Assembly (NCBI GenBank): GCA_024398845.1
Contig: JAKSIM010000015.1
Location: 1-53,871, forward strand
Origin: Fibrobacter sp.
Lineage (GTDB): Bacteria > Fibrobacterota > Fibrobacteria > Fibrobacterales > Fibrobacteraceae
Reading direction: 5' to 3'
DNA length: 53,871 bases
Made by a program: the position numbers and the translations under genes. Numbering within the stretch: the first letter of the stretch is position 1; each line of letters starts with the position of its first letter. Below, piece by piece: positions 8,403-18,035 of this stretch. A model generated the notes under the pieces. That model was given only the letters and a program-made list of their open reading frames with translations, did not search any database and was not told the origin of the DNA.

Positions 8403-10124
8403 TTACTGCACGATAATGGTCAAAGTATCGCGCTTTGTGGGGTCTGCGACACTTTCGGCGATGAGTCTAAAGCTTTCGCCTTCGGCATTTTCCTGGGCGG
8501 TAAGCTTTGTTGACGAAATTTCCTGTTCTCCTTCGAGAATGTTATTGCCGTCGTTGTCCTTGCATTCAAGGTTTTGGATGCTGAATACGGGGACGGTTGT
8601 GTAGTTGTTTTCGCTTTCGTGTGGCACCATGTCAATGCACGGGGTGTACCATTTCATGTTTGAACTGGCTGTGCTGGGCAGAGTTCTAAATAGGAAGTTT
8701 GCAAGCGTGATGGTTTCTCCCGACTTGATGTAGGTTGTATCAATGACTTTTTGATCGGTCTTGTCAAAGAACGAAATAGAGGTGATAGAACCGAAATAGC
8801 TAATCATGGTTGTAAACTTGAGAGTTTCGTCATTGTTGTCGTTGTCAAGGTAAGGACAGGTGCTTAAGTAGTGCATGTACACCGGACCATCTTTAGTTGC
8901 GGTGAATCTGTTGTCAAGGGTGCTGATTGTGCCTAGAATTTTTCCCTTTTTGTCAACGATTGAATAGGACTTGTTGTTGACTCCACCAAAGTAACCCTTC
9001 ATCTCTTGGTGAATTTCTATGGAATCACCCTTCTTCATATCGGCGAGCCAAACAAACTGTTCTTGACGCAGGTAATACTTGGCCTGGGCGTTGCGTTCGC
9101 GAACAATCGTAAGAGTTTCGCCAGGCTTGACCACGGAGTCCGGATAGGCGAGATATTCGCCCTGACCGAGTTCGCGGGAGTTTGTAATGGCTTCGAATGT
9201 TGAATAAGGACCGGATAGGTAATTCTCGATATTGAGAGGGGAGAGTTTGAGCGTCCATGTGGTGGAATCATTGGGCAATAGAATCTGGTCAATCAGCGAA
9301 TCCGAAGCGTCGATGAGACTGTCTTTTTCGTAGAACGAGAATTTGTTTATCCATTGGCCTTTAGCGCTAAAATCAATGCTGTAGCCTGTTTTGGAACTAA
9401 AGCTGATGCTAATCTCCTTTGGGGCGCTCCCTACAATGGAAATCCCGCGAATGGTATCTTTCAAATCCATGGAGATTTCTTTTTTATCGCCTATGTAATT
9501 GTAATACGAGGTGTCTACTTCCACCCAAATATTCAGGCGGCTGGCGTCGTCAAAGTCGGCGTTCAAGTCAAGGTAGTAGAAGCCTTCGTCAAATACGACG
9601 AACTGGTTTGACGCGTAACTGCCGTGGCCGGGAAGCATAAAGTTTCCAAAAACCTCGGTATCTTTTTTCTCGTCAAAAATAGCCTTACTTGCTTTGAGAA
9701 TATTGCCGAATTCTCCGCGGATACGAATGGTGTCTTTTTCCATATCCTTGGTAGAGGCACTAATGGTGATGCGGGTTCCCGCGGGGAATTCACCGAGGAA
9801 CATCGATGCGCCTGTGCTGCTTGTGTCAAGGCAAAGAACTTCTTCTCCGCAAACGAGCTGGATGGTTGTGTCTTTTTTCTTGATGGTCGTATCGAGATGG
9901 GCAATTTCGAGGTAGATTATCGAGGTGTCGCCAATGTCGAGCGTGTCGTTGTAGTCAATGTCTAGACGGGTGCTCAACGAAGAACTCGACTTGAACGATT
10001 CACGCATGGAAGACTGATCGGAATTATTTTCATCTTCCCAGGAATTGGAATGTGTTGTTTCACTGCAACCAAGCAGTAACGCGCTTGCGGCAATTGTGGA
10101 AATCAATAATTTTTGAATCTTCAT
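8403..10124 (-). CDS. Large lipoprotein of unknown function
   Basis: 573 residues. A type II signal peptide is clear: MKIQKL, hydrophobic stretch, lipobox LLLGC with the Cys at about residue 20, then a Ser/Asn/Asp-rich linker. The mature protein is beta-rich, with several sections of Asp/Thr/Ser strands resembling tandem Ig-like or beta-sandwich domains, for example DTSIIYLEIAHLD near the start and VFSIQNLECKDNDGNNIL near the end. No enzyme motif is visible. The ribosome site CTGGAG stands just before ATG. It begins 16 bases after the large beta-helix gene on the same strand, so the two are almost certainly one transcript and may work together at the cell surface. Substrate binding or anchoring is inference. 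Confidence 0.7.
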   Translation of the reverse strand: MKIQKLLISTIAASALLLGCSETTHSNSWEDENNSDQSSMRESFKSSSSLSTRLDIDYNDTLDIGDTSIIYLEIAHLDTTIKKKDTTIQLVCGEEVLCLDTSSTGASMFLGEFPAGTRITISASTKDMEKDTIRIRGEFGNILKASKAIFDEKKDTEVFGNFMLPGHGSYASNQFVVFDEGFYYLDLNADFDDASRLNIWVEVDTSYYNYIGDKKEISMDLKDTIRGISIVGSAPKEISISFSSKTGYSIDFSAKGQWINKFSFYEKDSLIDASDSLIDQILLPNDSTTWTLKLSPLNIENYLSGPYSTFEAITNSRELGQGEYLAYPDSVVKPGETLTIVRERNAQAKYYLRQEQFVWLADMKKGDSIEIHQEMKGYFGGVNNKSYSIVDKKGKILGTISTLDNRFTATKDGPVYMHYLSTCPYLDNDNNDETLKFTTMISYFGSITSISFFDKTDQKVIDTTYIKSGETITLANFLFRTLPSTASSNMKWYTPCIDMVPHESENNYTTVPVFSIQNLECKDNDGNNILEGEQEISSTKLTAQENAEGESFRLIAESVADPTKRDTLTIIVQ

Positions 10125-10140
10125 GAATTTCTCCAGGTGC

Positions 10141-13100
10141 CTAGTTTAAAATGTTGAACTTTTGTTCGGCGGTGAATGCTTCCCCGTTGATCTTTAGAAT
10201 GTACTTGCCTGTGGGGAAAGCCTTGGCCTTGAACTTGAAGTTGGTTTTTCTTTCGCCGGTGAGTTCACGGGCGGCGACCGTCAGCATGCGCTTTCCGAAT
10301 TCGTTCAAAATTTCGATTTGAACAAATTGCGGGTAACCCACGGTCAGGTCAAATTCGCAATCCAAGCTGTAAATGTCTACCTTGACTTTGGAAAGTGTAT
10401 AACCGCCATCCATCATGTCGCCGGTGACAGATTTGTTGTTGTCGAAGTAGCTCACGTAAAGGGCGGGGGCAAAATTCTTGCCTGCATTGCGGGAATGGAT
10501 TAGAGTTTCCCCGGGTTCAACCGCGGTGAGAATAAGCGTGTAGAGTCCGGTTTCGTGCTTGCGCTTAAAGAATTCTGTGAACGTCGGTGTGCGTAGGAAC
10601 GCTCCAAGCGGAGATTTTGGATTCAGCGTAATCATACCGAGGTAGTCGGCATACTTGGTGTCTACGCCACCACCGGAATTTTTGCGGATGTTGAATTGTC
10701 CACCCGTCTGTTCGCGAATGTTTGCCGGAGCGTTTTCCCAGGTGAGTTCGTCATCCTTCCAGTCTACGCCAAGCCTGTCTTCGCCAAAGTTCATGTCTTT
10801 GGATGTTTCCTTGAGGCCAAAAATGTTCAGTTGCACGGGCTTCTTGATGGAGTCGGTGTCGAATTCCAGCTTGAGGCCTGCATCAAAGAGCGGGCCCGGG
10901 AGGGCGTTGAGGTCGAACTTCAAGTAAATCTTGCCACCCTCGTCCTTGACGTTTGCCACGCGCAAATCGTTGTCGGTTCCGTGCGGACTGTAATTGTCGA
11001 ATTGAGAAATCCAGGTGTCCATGCCACGTCCGCTGGGAATGTTGTCGCCGCTGTTGTCGAGCGTGGTGTAGCGCTTGTCAAAAACGTAAATTTTGCCGGT
11101 ATCGGCTCCCACTTGGAATCCGTCGTTGGCGGTGAAAATCATGTTGTAACGACCACTAGCCGTAAACGTGACGTCTGTTTCGTAGCTAAGACTGTCAGAG
11201 AAGGTGATCTTGCCAGGACCAGCACCTTTTTTCCATAAAACAGGAACGCGGCAAAGTCCGTCTCCGCGACCATCATCTTCTACAAAGCCCTTAAGTCTAA
11301 GTTTATTGGGCTGTACGAGCAATAGTTCCTTGTCTATTTTTGCAATGGGTTTTTCGTTGGCTCCTTGCTTGGGGGCGTAACCTGTATACAAGGTCATCAT
11401 GGCGCCGCCGGTCGAGTTCTTTTCTTGGTCGGCTTGCATAAGGGAATAGATGGCCGAACCTTGGCGGGATTCTTCAACGACCTTCAAGTAAGGGTTGCCG
11501 CGAACGAGCGTCTCCTTGAGGCCTGCGATGGTGAGGCTCGAATTATCGTTGATGAACATGGGGCGGTTCTTTGCCTTGTCGCTTGCAATCACATGGACGC
11601 CCAGGAGTTCGGCGAAGCCTTTGTTGAAGTTCTGCAAAATAGTGTTACCGTCACGCGCCGTGAGGCCGAGAATCCAAATGGTTCCGCCGTTGTTTTGAAT
11701 CTTTGGGGCCTTGGTGTCACCGTTCATTGTAATTTGGCGGCCCCACATGCGCTGGTAGTTGAGTTGGATTGTTCCGACGGCTACGTCTTCCATGTAAACA
11801 TCGCCGTTCGCAAGTTCGTCGGATTCAAGGGACTTGAACATCATGTTCTTGAGGAGCAGGGTGCGGCGAGACTTTTGTATGATGCCACTGCCGAATTCCG
11901 AGAATCGTTCGATGGTGAGTTCGTTAAAGGCGCCTTCTTCTATGATGAACTTGCCCTTGCCGTCAATACGGCCTTCGGTTCCGAGAATGCGGCGGACGCG
12001 GTTCCTAATGTAAATGTCTCGGTTGATGGTCCAACGGCCTCCTGGCGGGAAGTAAATGGTTTCGGCGCCGTCGTCAATGGCTTCTTGAATGGCCTTGGCG
12101 TCGTCGGAACCCGTATTTTGCTTTCCGCCGTAATCACCGGCAATGGTTGTCCAGTTGTCGGCCTTTTGCTCGGCGAGGTTCGGGGTTTCGGCCACAGGAA
12201 CGCGCATGGATTGCTTGGGACTGTGGCAGAGTTGTTGGCTTGCTTGAGTTGCAAATTCAATAATTTCGTTTCCGATAAAGAGTTCCCCAAAAGCTTTTTT
12301 GGTGCTCTTGATTTTGGTGTGGAACTTGCTTGTCATTACGGAACGAGCAAACAAATGGCTTTCGTTTATAATGGCCGATGTGGGTTTGGATTTTACCCCC
12401 TTGGCGGTTGCGAATTCCAATGTACCGTCAACGAGTACCATCGAGGCGTCTGGGCCGTGGTTGTAAACGGCGGGAACGGATCCCTTGAAACGTAGTGCGC
12501 GAATGGCGAGTGCCTGGTTGTCGTTTTCCAAACCATATTTGCGCTGGCCGCCCAAGGTGACGTGTTCCATGGTAATGCCGTTGGTTGCACCGCTGGTGTA
12601 GACGCCAATGTTGAAGCCGTTGATTTCTACGTTTTTGAGGAGAAGGGGGCCAATATTGTCGGTAAAACCGAGGTCTATGCCGTAAACGCCGGCACTGTCG
12701 CCGGAATAAATCTTGACGTTCGTGATGTTGCCTTGAATGCCTGCATTAAAGCGGATGCCGATGGCTCCGGAGTTCCCTTTACCGGTGCGGATGGTGAGGT
12801 CGCGGATGGCGTTGCGCTGCTTGATGCCGGGGCCTTCGCCTGTAACAAAAAGGGGCATGGGGAAGTCGGCGTTGTCAAACCCTTGGCAGTTGTCCTCGAG
12901 TTTGATGATGGTGCCGCCAATGCTCTGACCTTGTAAAATGGTTCGCTTAAAGGAATCTTCGGGCTTTTTAGCTTCGGGCCAGGTGATGGTGTTGGTAATC
13001 TTATATATACCGTGGGGGAGATATATAATGTAGTCGCCGTTCGGGTGGTCATTCAGTGCTTTCTGGATGGCTTCTGTATCGTCATTTTTACCATCGCCCT

Positions 13101-13224
13101 TGGCATTATAGGGAGCCTTGGTGACGTTTACGATTTCGGAACCCAGCGGAAACTCAACTTGGGCGAAAATTGGGCTGATTAGAGCGGCAAATAATAATGT
13201 TACAAAAAAACGGGTACGAACCAT
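10141..13224 (-). CDS. Secreted double beta-helix protein (pectate lyase superfamily / GH55-like) with C-terminal sorting-type domain
   Basis: 1027 residues from ATG 13224; AAAGAGG (13230-13236) is five bases before it and the signal peptide (MVRTRFFVTLLFAALISP, then IFAQ) starts there, so a longer frame to 13296 is rejected. Two right-handed beta-helix starts are visible: YNAKGDGKNDDTEAIQKAL and, about 350 residues later, GSDDAKAIQEAIDDGAETIY. This two-helix plan is seen in pectate-lyase-3-like and GH55-type proteins. Next comes a PKD/Ig-like domain (NEKPIAKIDKELLLVQPNKL), a DNRLRE/CBM96-like beta-sandwich with paired landmarks DLRVANV and ALYVSYFD, then a last domain ending FPTGKYILKINGEAFTAEQK, like type IX secretion targeting domains. 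It probably acts outside the cell on a polysaccharide; which one cannot be told. First gene of a two-gene unit. Confidence 0.78.
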   Translation of the reverse strand: MVRTRFFVTLLFAALISPIFAQVEFPLGSEIVNVTKAPYNAKGDGKNDDTEAIQKALNDHPNGDYIIYLPHGIYKITNTITWPEAKKPEDSFKRTILQGQSIGGTIIKLEDNCQGFDNADFPMPLFVTGEGPGIKQRNAIRDLTIRTGKGNSGAIGIRFNAGIQGNITNVKIYSGDSAGVYGIDLGFTDNIGPLLLKNVEINGFNIGVYTSGATNGITMEHVTLGGQRKYGLENDNQALAIRALRFKGSVPAVYNHGPDASMVLVDGTLEFATAKGVKSKPTSAIINESHLFARSVMTSKFHTKIKSTKKAFGELFIGNEIIEFATQASQQLCHSPKQSMRVPVAETPNLAEQKADNWTTIAGDYGGKQNTGSDDAKAIQEAIDDGAETIYFPPGGRWTINRDIYIRNRVRRILGTEGRIDGKGKFIIEEGAFNELTIERFSEFGSGIIQKSRRTLLLKNMMFKSLESDELANGDVYMEDVAVGTIQLNYQRMWGRQITMNGDTKAPKIQNNGGTIWILGLTARDGNTILQNFNKGFAELLGVHVIASDKAKNRPMFINDNSSLTIAGLKETLVRGNPYLKVVEESRQGSAIYSLMQADQEKNSTGGAMMTLYTGYAPKQGANEKPIAKIDKELLLVQPNKLRLKGFVEDDGRGDGLCRVPVLWKKGAGPGKITFSDSLSYETDVTFTASGRYNMIFTANDGFQVGADTGKIYVFDKRYTTLDNSGDNIPSGRGMDTWISQFDNYSPHGTDNDLRVANVKDEGGKIYLKFDLNALPGPLFDAGLKLEFDTDSIKKPVQLNIFGLKETSKDMNFGEDRLGVDWKDDELTWENAPANIREQTGGQFNIRKNSGGGVDTKYADYLGMITLNPKSPLGAFLRTPTFTEFFKRKHETGLYTLILTAVEPGETLIHSRNAGKNFAPALYVSYFDNNKSVTGDMMDGGYTLSKVKVDIYSLDCEFDLTVGYPQFVQIEILNEFGKRMLTVAARELTGERKTNFKFKAKAFPTGKYILKINGEAFTAEQKFNILN

Positions 13225-13345
13225 AACAACCTCTTTAGGGGCTAATGTATTAATAAAATTACCTTTTTCCTTACAAATATGATGAAGGCTTGCCAAAATA
13301 TTCGCATTTTTGGATAGAGAAAGGCAAAAATGCTACATTTAGTCT

Positions 13346-14899
13346 ATGATTCTTGAAAAATCACGCCATGTTTTATTAATCGTCGTGACAATGGGCTTCT
13401 TGTTGGCTACGGCCGCATTTGCCGGTTCTCCCGTTATTGGGGCGGAACATACGCGTAATTTGCGTACCCTTGAAACGGCACCCATGCTGTTTGAGTACCA
13501 CAGGCAGACTGTGGGCGACGCTCTCCAGTACTTTACGTACCCTCGAAGGGATGAATCCTTCCGCAAAAATTTCACGCGGACCGAGGGGGATGCTCTATTG
13601 TATTTTGACAGCGAGTGCGGCCCGAAGGTCACCGGTCATGGAGGTGATTCCACAAAATGCACTAAGGTTCCTCGTATAGGTATTGCCGCAAGCCTTGTGG
13701 GCGGCATTGACTATCGCAGCAGCGAATCCCTGGAAGATACCATTTGGCCCGGAGTCGATGGTGGCATTTATTTACGGGGCTTTGCCGATTCCGTGGATTT
13801 CGTCTTGGATGCACGAATTTATGATGAGGGGCATTCGGCGGAACGTCCGAAGTCCTGGGACCGTGAATTTTTGGAAGTGCAAAAAGAAGAAAATAACTCT
13901 GGCGTAGAATATACGAGCTACGCTCGTTACCGCACGCATTTCGCTTTCAACCATGATTGGCTGCGTTTGGATTTTGGTCGTGACGTGATGCACTGGGGCC
14001 CGGGGTACTACAACAACTTGTCGTTGAATCAGTTTGCCCTCCCTTACAATATGCTGAGCTTGGATTTGATGGTTGGCCCATTGCGCGTGATGAGCTTTTA
14101 TGCAGACCTCCGCATTTATAACAATAGCATGAGCATGAAGAATAAGGATGATCGCAACTTGTTTGGCCATCGTTATGAACTTGCGGTTGGGAACGCTACG
14201 TTTGGCATTAGCGAATTGCAAATTCAGTATGACAACTTAAAACCTTGGTTATTTGTGCCTACGGCTCCGCTGTTCATGGAAAAAGGGAACTATAGCGAAG
14301 ACAGCAACAATGGCGCCTTGGCGTTTGACTTTAACTACCGTTTGTTTAATGCGGCCCGTATCTACACTGAATTCTTCTTGGATGATATGGAGTCTCCTGT
14401 TAGCCTTGTGAAAAATGATAATATCGAGGCCAAGTGGGCTTGGATGGTTGGTTTACAAGCGGGGCATGACTTTTACTTTAAGGGACACAAACTCGAAGCG
14501 GGGACCATCGCTGAATACGCTCGCGTAGAACCCTATGTATATAGTCATTTCCATGCGAATACGGCTCAGATCGCAAACTTGGGGGACCCGCTCGGCAATC
14601 AGGGCGGGCCGAACAGCCAAACCATCGATTGGAACTTGTTTGCCCGTTTGGACGGACGCTTTTTTGCATCCTTGCATAGTACATGGTTCTGGAAGGGGAC
14701 GGATTATGGTAGCGCAGTCAACGATACGACTCCGCGTCATGACCACATGAAACTTCACAAGAAATTTTTGGATGGAGCCAAAATGCAGTATATTATGGCG
14801 CCCGCTTTTAGCTATGAAGGCCAGTATGTAAGTTTTATGGGCGAACTTTCGTTATTTGACGATAAAAAGGTGTATCTCCGCGCTGGATTTAAGTGGTGA
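13346..14899 (+). CDS. Wzi-like outer-membrane beta-barrel (capsule assembly family)
   Basis: 517 residues with a signal peptide (residues 1-26, ending AAFA-GSP). The body is an aromatic, strand-rich barrel. The stretch LRLDFGRDVMHWGPGYYNNL followed by LSLNQFALPYN matches the Wzi/capsule assembly signature, in which a W-G-P-G turn and a loop with Asn precede the central strands. The last strand ends in AGFKW, an aromatic C-terminus typical of barrels. Wzi in enteric bacteria ties capsule to the outer membrane; here the ligand is unknown. There is almost no leader: a TACATTTAG box is 10-18 bases before ATG and no ribosome site. The U32 gene follows after three bases, so they are probably cotranscribed. 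Confidence 0.68.
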   Translation: MILEKSRHVLLIVVTMGFLLATAAFAGSPVIGAEHTRNLRTLETAPMLFEYHRQTVGDALQYFTYPRRDESFRKNFTRTEGDALLYFDSECGPKVTGHGGDSTKCTKVPRIGIAASLVGGIDYRSSESLEDTIWPGVDGGIYLRGFADSVDFVLDARIYDEGHSAERPKSWDREFLEVQKEENNSGVEYTSYARYRTHFAFNHDWLRLDFGRDVMHWGPGYYNNLSLNQFALPYNMLSLDLMVGPLRVMSFYADLRIYNNSMSMKNKDDRNLFGHRYELAVGNATFGISELQIQYDNLKPWLFVPTAPLFMEKGNYSEDSNNGALAFDFNYRLFNAARIYTEFFLDDMESPVSLVKNDNIEAKWAWMVGLQAGHDFYFKGHKLEAGTIAEYARVEPYVYSHFHANTAQIANLGDPLGNQGGPNSQTIDWNLFARLDGRFFASLHSTWFWKGTDYGSAVNDTTPRHDHMKLHKKFLDGAKMQYIMAPAFSYEGQYVSFMGELSLFDDKKVYLRAGFKW

Positions 14900-14902
14900 A
14901 GT

Positions 14903-16225
14903 ATGAAAATTCCTGAATTGTTAGCTCCCGCGGGGGATTTGACCCGTATGAAGTATGCGTTTGCATATGGTGCGGACGCCGTATATGCGGGGCAACCCGC
15001 CTTTAGCCTTCGTTCTCGCGAGAATGGCTTTAAAAATCTGGATGACTTGGCCGAGGGCATTGCCTATGCCCACAGCTTGGGAAAAAAATTTTATTTGACG
15101 AGTAATGTGATTCCGCGTAACGTGAAAGTGGAATCCTTCCAAAAGGCATTGCTTGCGGCACTGGAATTGAAACCTGACGCTTTGATTGTAGCTGACCCTG
15201 GCTTTGTTGGTTGGCTTCGCAAAACGTCTCCCGAAACGGAGGTTCACCTTTCGGTGCAGGCGAATACCACGAATTACTTGGCTGCTGAGTTTTGGCATAA
15301 CCTTGGCGTTCGTCGCATTATATTGAGTCGTGAACTTCGCTTGTCTGAAATTTTAGAGATAAAAGAACGTATTCCGAATCTTGAACTGGAGGTCTTTGTT
15401 CACGGTGCTGTATGTATGGCAATGTCTGGCCGATGCATGCTTAGTAACTGGGTGACTCACCGTGATGCAAACCAGGGCGCTTGTGATAACAGCTGTCGCA
15501 TGCCTTATCGTTTGTACGCCAACGTCGGACCGCAGAGTGAAGACTACCGCGAACACGAAGGTAACTTTAGCTTGCAGCGCACCGATCGTCCGGAACTTCC
15601 GCCGGTGGCGCTGGATGAAGATACCTGGGGAACGTATTTTATGAGTAGTCGCGATTTATGCGCGCTCGACGTTGTCCCGGAACTTATTCAGGGGGGCTTG
15701 GACTCCTTTAAAATAGAAGGACGTACGCGCTCGGTTTATTATTTGAGTCAGGTTGTTCGCGCATATCGCATGGCTATAGATGCCTGCGCGAAGGCTATGA
15801 GTGAAGGTGCTCCCTGTTCCGTAGATTTGGTGCCGGCGGAATCTCGCCGTGCGATTCAATTTGTGGACGGTCGAGGCTTTATGCCGGGATTTTTGCGTGG
15901 TCCGCTTCCGCAGAATTACGAGAGCACGCATGTGGCCGCTGAGGGTGGTTGTGTCTGTGCGCAGGTGCTGGATTACGATGTTAACACATCGTCATATCGA
16001 GTTAATGTCAAGAACCCGTTTTCGATGGATGATTCGCTTGAGTTCATGACCCCGGCGGGAATGAAACCGTGTGTGGTCGAAAGCTTGCATGATTTTAGAG
16101 GTGCTGCTGCGGATCGTTTGAACCCGGGGACAGAAGGGCGTGTTTTTGTGCAAAGTGATGTGCTTCAAAACACAGAAATTGCGAAATTTGGCTTTATTGT
16201 GAAAAAAAACACTGCAAACATTTAG
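14903..16225 (+). CDS. trhP: U32 family protein, probable tRNA hydroxylation protein TrhP
   Basis: 440 residues, near the length of YegQ/TrhP. The N-terminal barrel begins ELLAPAGDLTRMKYAFAYGADAVYAG, cut here as ELLAPAGDL. The U32 signature is EVFVHGAVCMAMSGRCMLS (163-181). Cys 171, 178, 194 and 198 match the four conserved cysteines thought to hold an iron-sulfur cluster. TrhP is known to make 5-hydroxyuridine at tRNA position 34 using prephenate; the older annotation is peptidase U32. The close relative RlhA (23S rRNA) cannot be excluded by eye, but the length favours TrhP. The ribosome site is weak. It follows the Wzi-like gene by three bases and is followed closely by a small gene. Confidence 0.8.
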   Translation: MKIPELLAPAGDLTRMKYAFAYGADAVYAGQPAFSLRSRENGFKNLDDLAEGIAYAHSLGKKFYLTSNVIPRNVKVESFQKALLAALELKPDALIVADPGFVGWLRKTSPETEVHLSVQANTTNYLAAEFWHNLGVRRIILSRELRLSEILEIKERIPNLELEVFVHGAVCMAMSGRCMLSNWVTHRDANQGACDNSCRMPYRLYANVGPQSEDYREHEGNFSLQRTDRPELPPVALDEDTWGTYFMSSRDLCALDVVPELIQGGLDSFKIEGRTRSVYYLSQVVRAYRMAIDACAKAMSEGAPCSVDLVPAESRRAIQFVDGRGFMPGFLRGPLPQNYESTHVAAEGGCVCAQVLDYDVNTSSYRVNVKNPFSMDDSLEFMTPAGMKPCVVESLHDFRGAAADRLNPGTEGRVFVQSDVLQNTEIAKFGFIVKKNTANI

Positions 16226-16246
16226 CGCAAATCGTAAATTTTAAGT

Positions 16247-16645
16247 ATGGCTGTTGATGAAGCGACAAAAAAACAAGATGAACTTGAACTTTATCAAATT
16301 GACGATAAAGCGATAGTTCCGTTTTTTAGGGACCATCTCAACGAATTGAAACAGTTTGTTGAACGTCAAAAGGACAAGGAACTTTCGTTGCTTGTCTTGC
16401 TTAAGCAGTTTATTCGCACGTACCGTATGCCGTTCAATATGCAGCGTTATATGGAAGTTCAGCGAACCTTTATCCAGCAGAGTATTCATGACGAAATGCA
16501 GGACCGCCAGGCTGCGGTGAGCCACTGGATTCAGGAACATGCCGGGAGGCACCGCGACCGTATGATTCAGTTGCAGTGTCTTTATTTGGACAAGGTTCAG
16601 GAAACGCTTTTGCCTGAAATTGAGATGATGCTCGGGCGTCGATAA
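16247..16645 (+). CDS. Small conserved-looking alpha-helical protein, unknown function
   Basis: 132 residues with no signal peptide or membrane segment. It is almost wholly helical and charged: EATKKQDELELYQIDDKAI, then RDHLNELKQFVERQKDKELS and a Gln/Arg-rich C-terminal half. No motif recognised. ATG at 16247 lies 21 bases after trhP with a TAAATTTTAA box in between, so it could be read from its own promoter or from trhP. Codon use looks like that of its neighbours, so it is likely a real gene. Confidence 0.6.
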   Translation: MAVDEATKKQDELELYQIDDKAIVPFFRDHLNELKQFVERQKDKELSLLVLLKQFIRTYRMPFNMQRYMEVQRTFIQQSIHDEMQDRQAAVSHWIQEHAGRHRDRMIQLQCLYLDKVQETLLPEIEMMLGRR

Positions 16646-16830
16646 CTCGAATTTTTTTACAGTCAATTTTGTTAAATAATATTTACCATGCAGCTGTTGT
16701 AAAGCGTGTTTTTGGTCACATTATATTGTTTAAATATGCTTTTTTTTACATGTGTAGAATTAACTAATTGTTCCAAATTAAGATATATTAAGGCTGTGGT
16801 TTAGGTTTTTTACAACGAAGAGGTAAAAAC

Positions 16831-17889
16831 ATGAAAAAATTGTTCGGCTTAATGGCCGTCATTTCTTTGGTAGCATGCTCGGATACGAGTGATCCGGCTT
16901 CTGCTTTGCAAAATAATACTGGTGCTGCACCGACAAGTTCGGAAACAGTGCAGCCTGTAGATCAGTCGAGCGCTGCAGTGCCTCCTGCTTCTAGTGCAGC
17001 CGCCGTGCCGCAGTCTATTGTTGATCCTAAAACGGGAGCCCAGCTTGTGCTTTTTGATGCTGATAGGTTGCTTTACATCAATAGCGCTACGGGTCAGATT
17101 TATAATGCAACCCTTCAGAACTATGTTGATCCTATTACGGGACTTCCGATTGTTGAAAGTAGTTCTTCCTCTGTAGTTATTGTGCCGGTTAGCAGTTCCA
17201 CTACTGCTCCGATAGTTACGCCGACTTCTTCTGCTACTCCGGTGGCAAGGTCCAGCTCTTCTAAGGCTACTCCGAAGTCCAGCGCCGCTGTTGTTGCTGA
17301 TGACGGCAACTTCAACCTTGAATTATGGGATGCTGCTGCTGGTGACCCGCAAGTCGTGACTGGCAATGCGAGCGGTGGCTGGTGGTATGATTATGCCAAT
17401 ACTGGTTCTGAAGTCACATGGGCTGCTGAACTTGGTACCGGTGGTGATAAGACTTCTGTCCTTGAAGCCTGCGGCGGTATCTGCGGTGATTACGAGATCG
17501 GTGGTACTGACAAATATCCGTATTTGGGTATTGCATTTGATTACAATAAGACTGGTACTGCTGCGGACGCTTCTGCACTGAAGGGTGTTTGCGTGACTTA
17601 TACCTTCTCTGGTGATAATGATTTTGCCCTTGAACTTGGCATGACCAAGGCTCAAGAAGATAAACTTGGCAGCGCTCTTCCGATGTATATCTTGCCGGCG
17701 GGAACCAAGAAAACTGTTGACGTTGCATGGTCTGACTTTGAACAGCCAACATGGGCTGAAACGGTGATGACTGGTGCTAAAGCCGCTGCACAGTTGAAGT
17801 CCTTGAAGTTCAAGGTTGTTGATCCTGCAAGCGGTGATACCGGTTCCTTCGCCATCTATAAGGTTGGCCCGAAGGGTTCCTGCAACTAA
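16831..17889 (+). CDS. Lipoprotein with serine-rich linker and carbohydrate-binding-like C-terminal domain
   Basis: 352 residues. Type II signal peptide: MKKLFGLMAVISLVAC, Cys at residue 16. A Ser/Ala/Pro linker follows, then a short domain with DPKTGAQLVLFDADRLLYIN and DPITGLPIVE (two D-P-x-T-G turns), a second linker of Ser runs, and a C-terminal domain of about 190 residues. That domain (NFNLELWDAAAGDPQ, GGWWYDYANTG, TYTFSGDNDFALELG, ending VGPKGSCN) looks like a jelly-roll sandwich similar in style to CBM11-like domains of Fibrobacter enzymes, with four Cys that could pair. No catalytic domain, so it may be a surface binding protein. AGAGG precedes ATG at 16831. Strong terminator after the stop. 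Confidence 0.68.
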   Translation: MKKLFGLMAVISLVACSDTSDPASALQNNTGAAPTSSETVQPVDQSSAAVPPASSAAAVPQSIVDPKTGAQLVLFDADRLLYINSATGQIYNATLQNYVDPITGLPIVESSSSSVVIVPVSSSTTAPIVTPTSSATPVARSSSSKATPKSSAAVVADDGNFNLELWDAAAGDPQVVTGNASGGWWYDYANTGSEVTWAAELGTGGDKTSVLEACGGICGDYEIGGTDKYPYLGIAFDYNKTGTAADASALKGVCVTYTFSGDNDFALELGMTKAQEDKLGSALPMYILPAGTKKTVDVAWSDFEQPTWAETVMTGAKAAAQLKSLKFKVVDPASGDTGSFAIYKVGPKGSCN

Positions 17890-17910
17890 TAAGTTTTTGA
17901 GAACTTAAAA

Positions 17911-17938
17911 AAACGCTCCGCGAGGGGCGTTTTTTTTT
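17911..17938 (+). terminator. Rho-independent terminator
   Basis: Stem ACGCTCC (17913-17919) / GGGGCGT (17924-17930) with one T-G pair and a four-base loop, then a run of T to 17938. Ends the lipoprotein transcript. Confidence 0.88.
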
Positions 17939-18035
17939 GTGCTTGAAATTGGCCTGAAATATAAGGAACGGCATTTTTAGTGCAATGTGTCGTGCCTTGC
18001 AGGAATGGGAGATATGCCGAAAGTCGCCCGTGCGG

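Noticed and set aside
13225..13296. Longer start for the beta-helix protein
   Set aside because: The added residues precede the signal peptide, and AAAGAGG fits ATG 13224.
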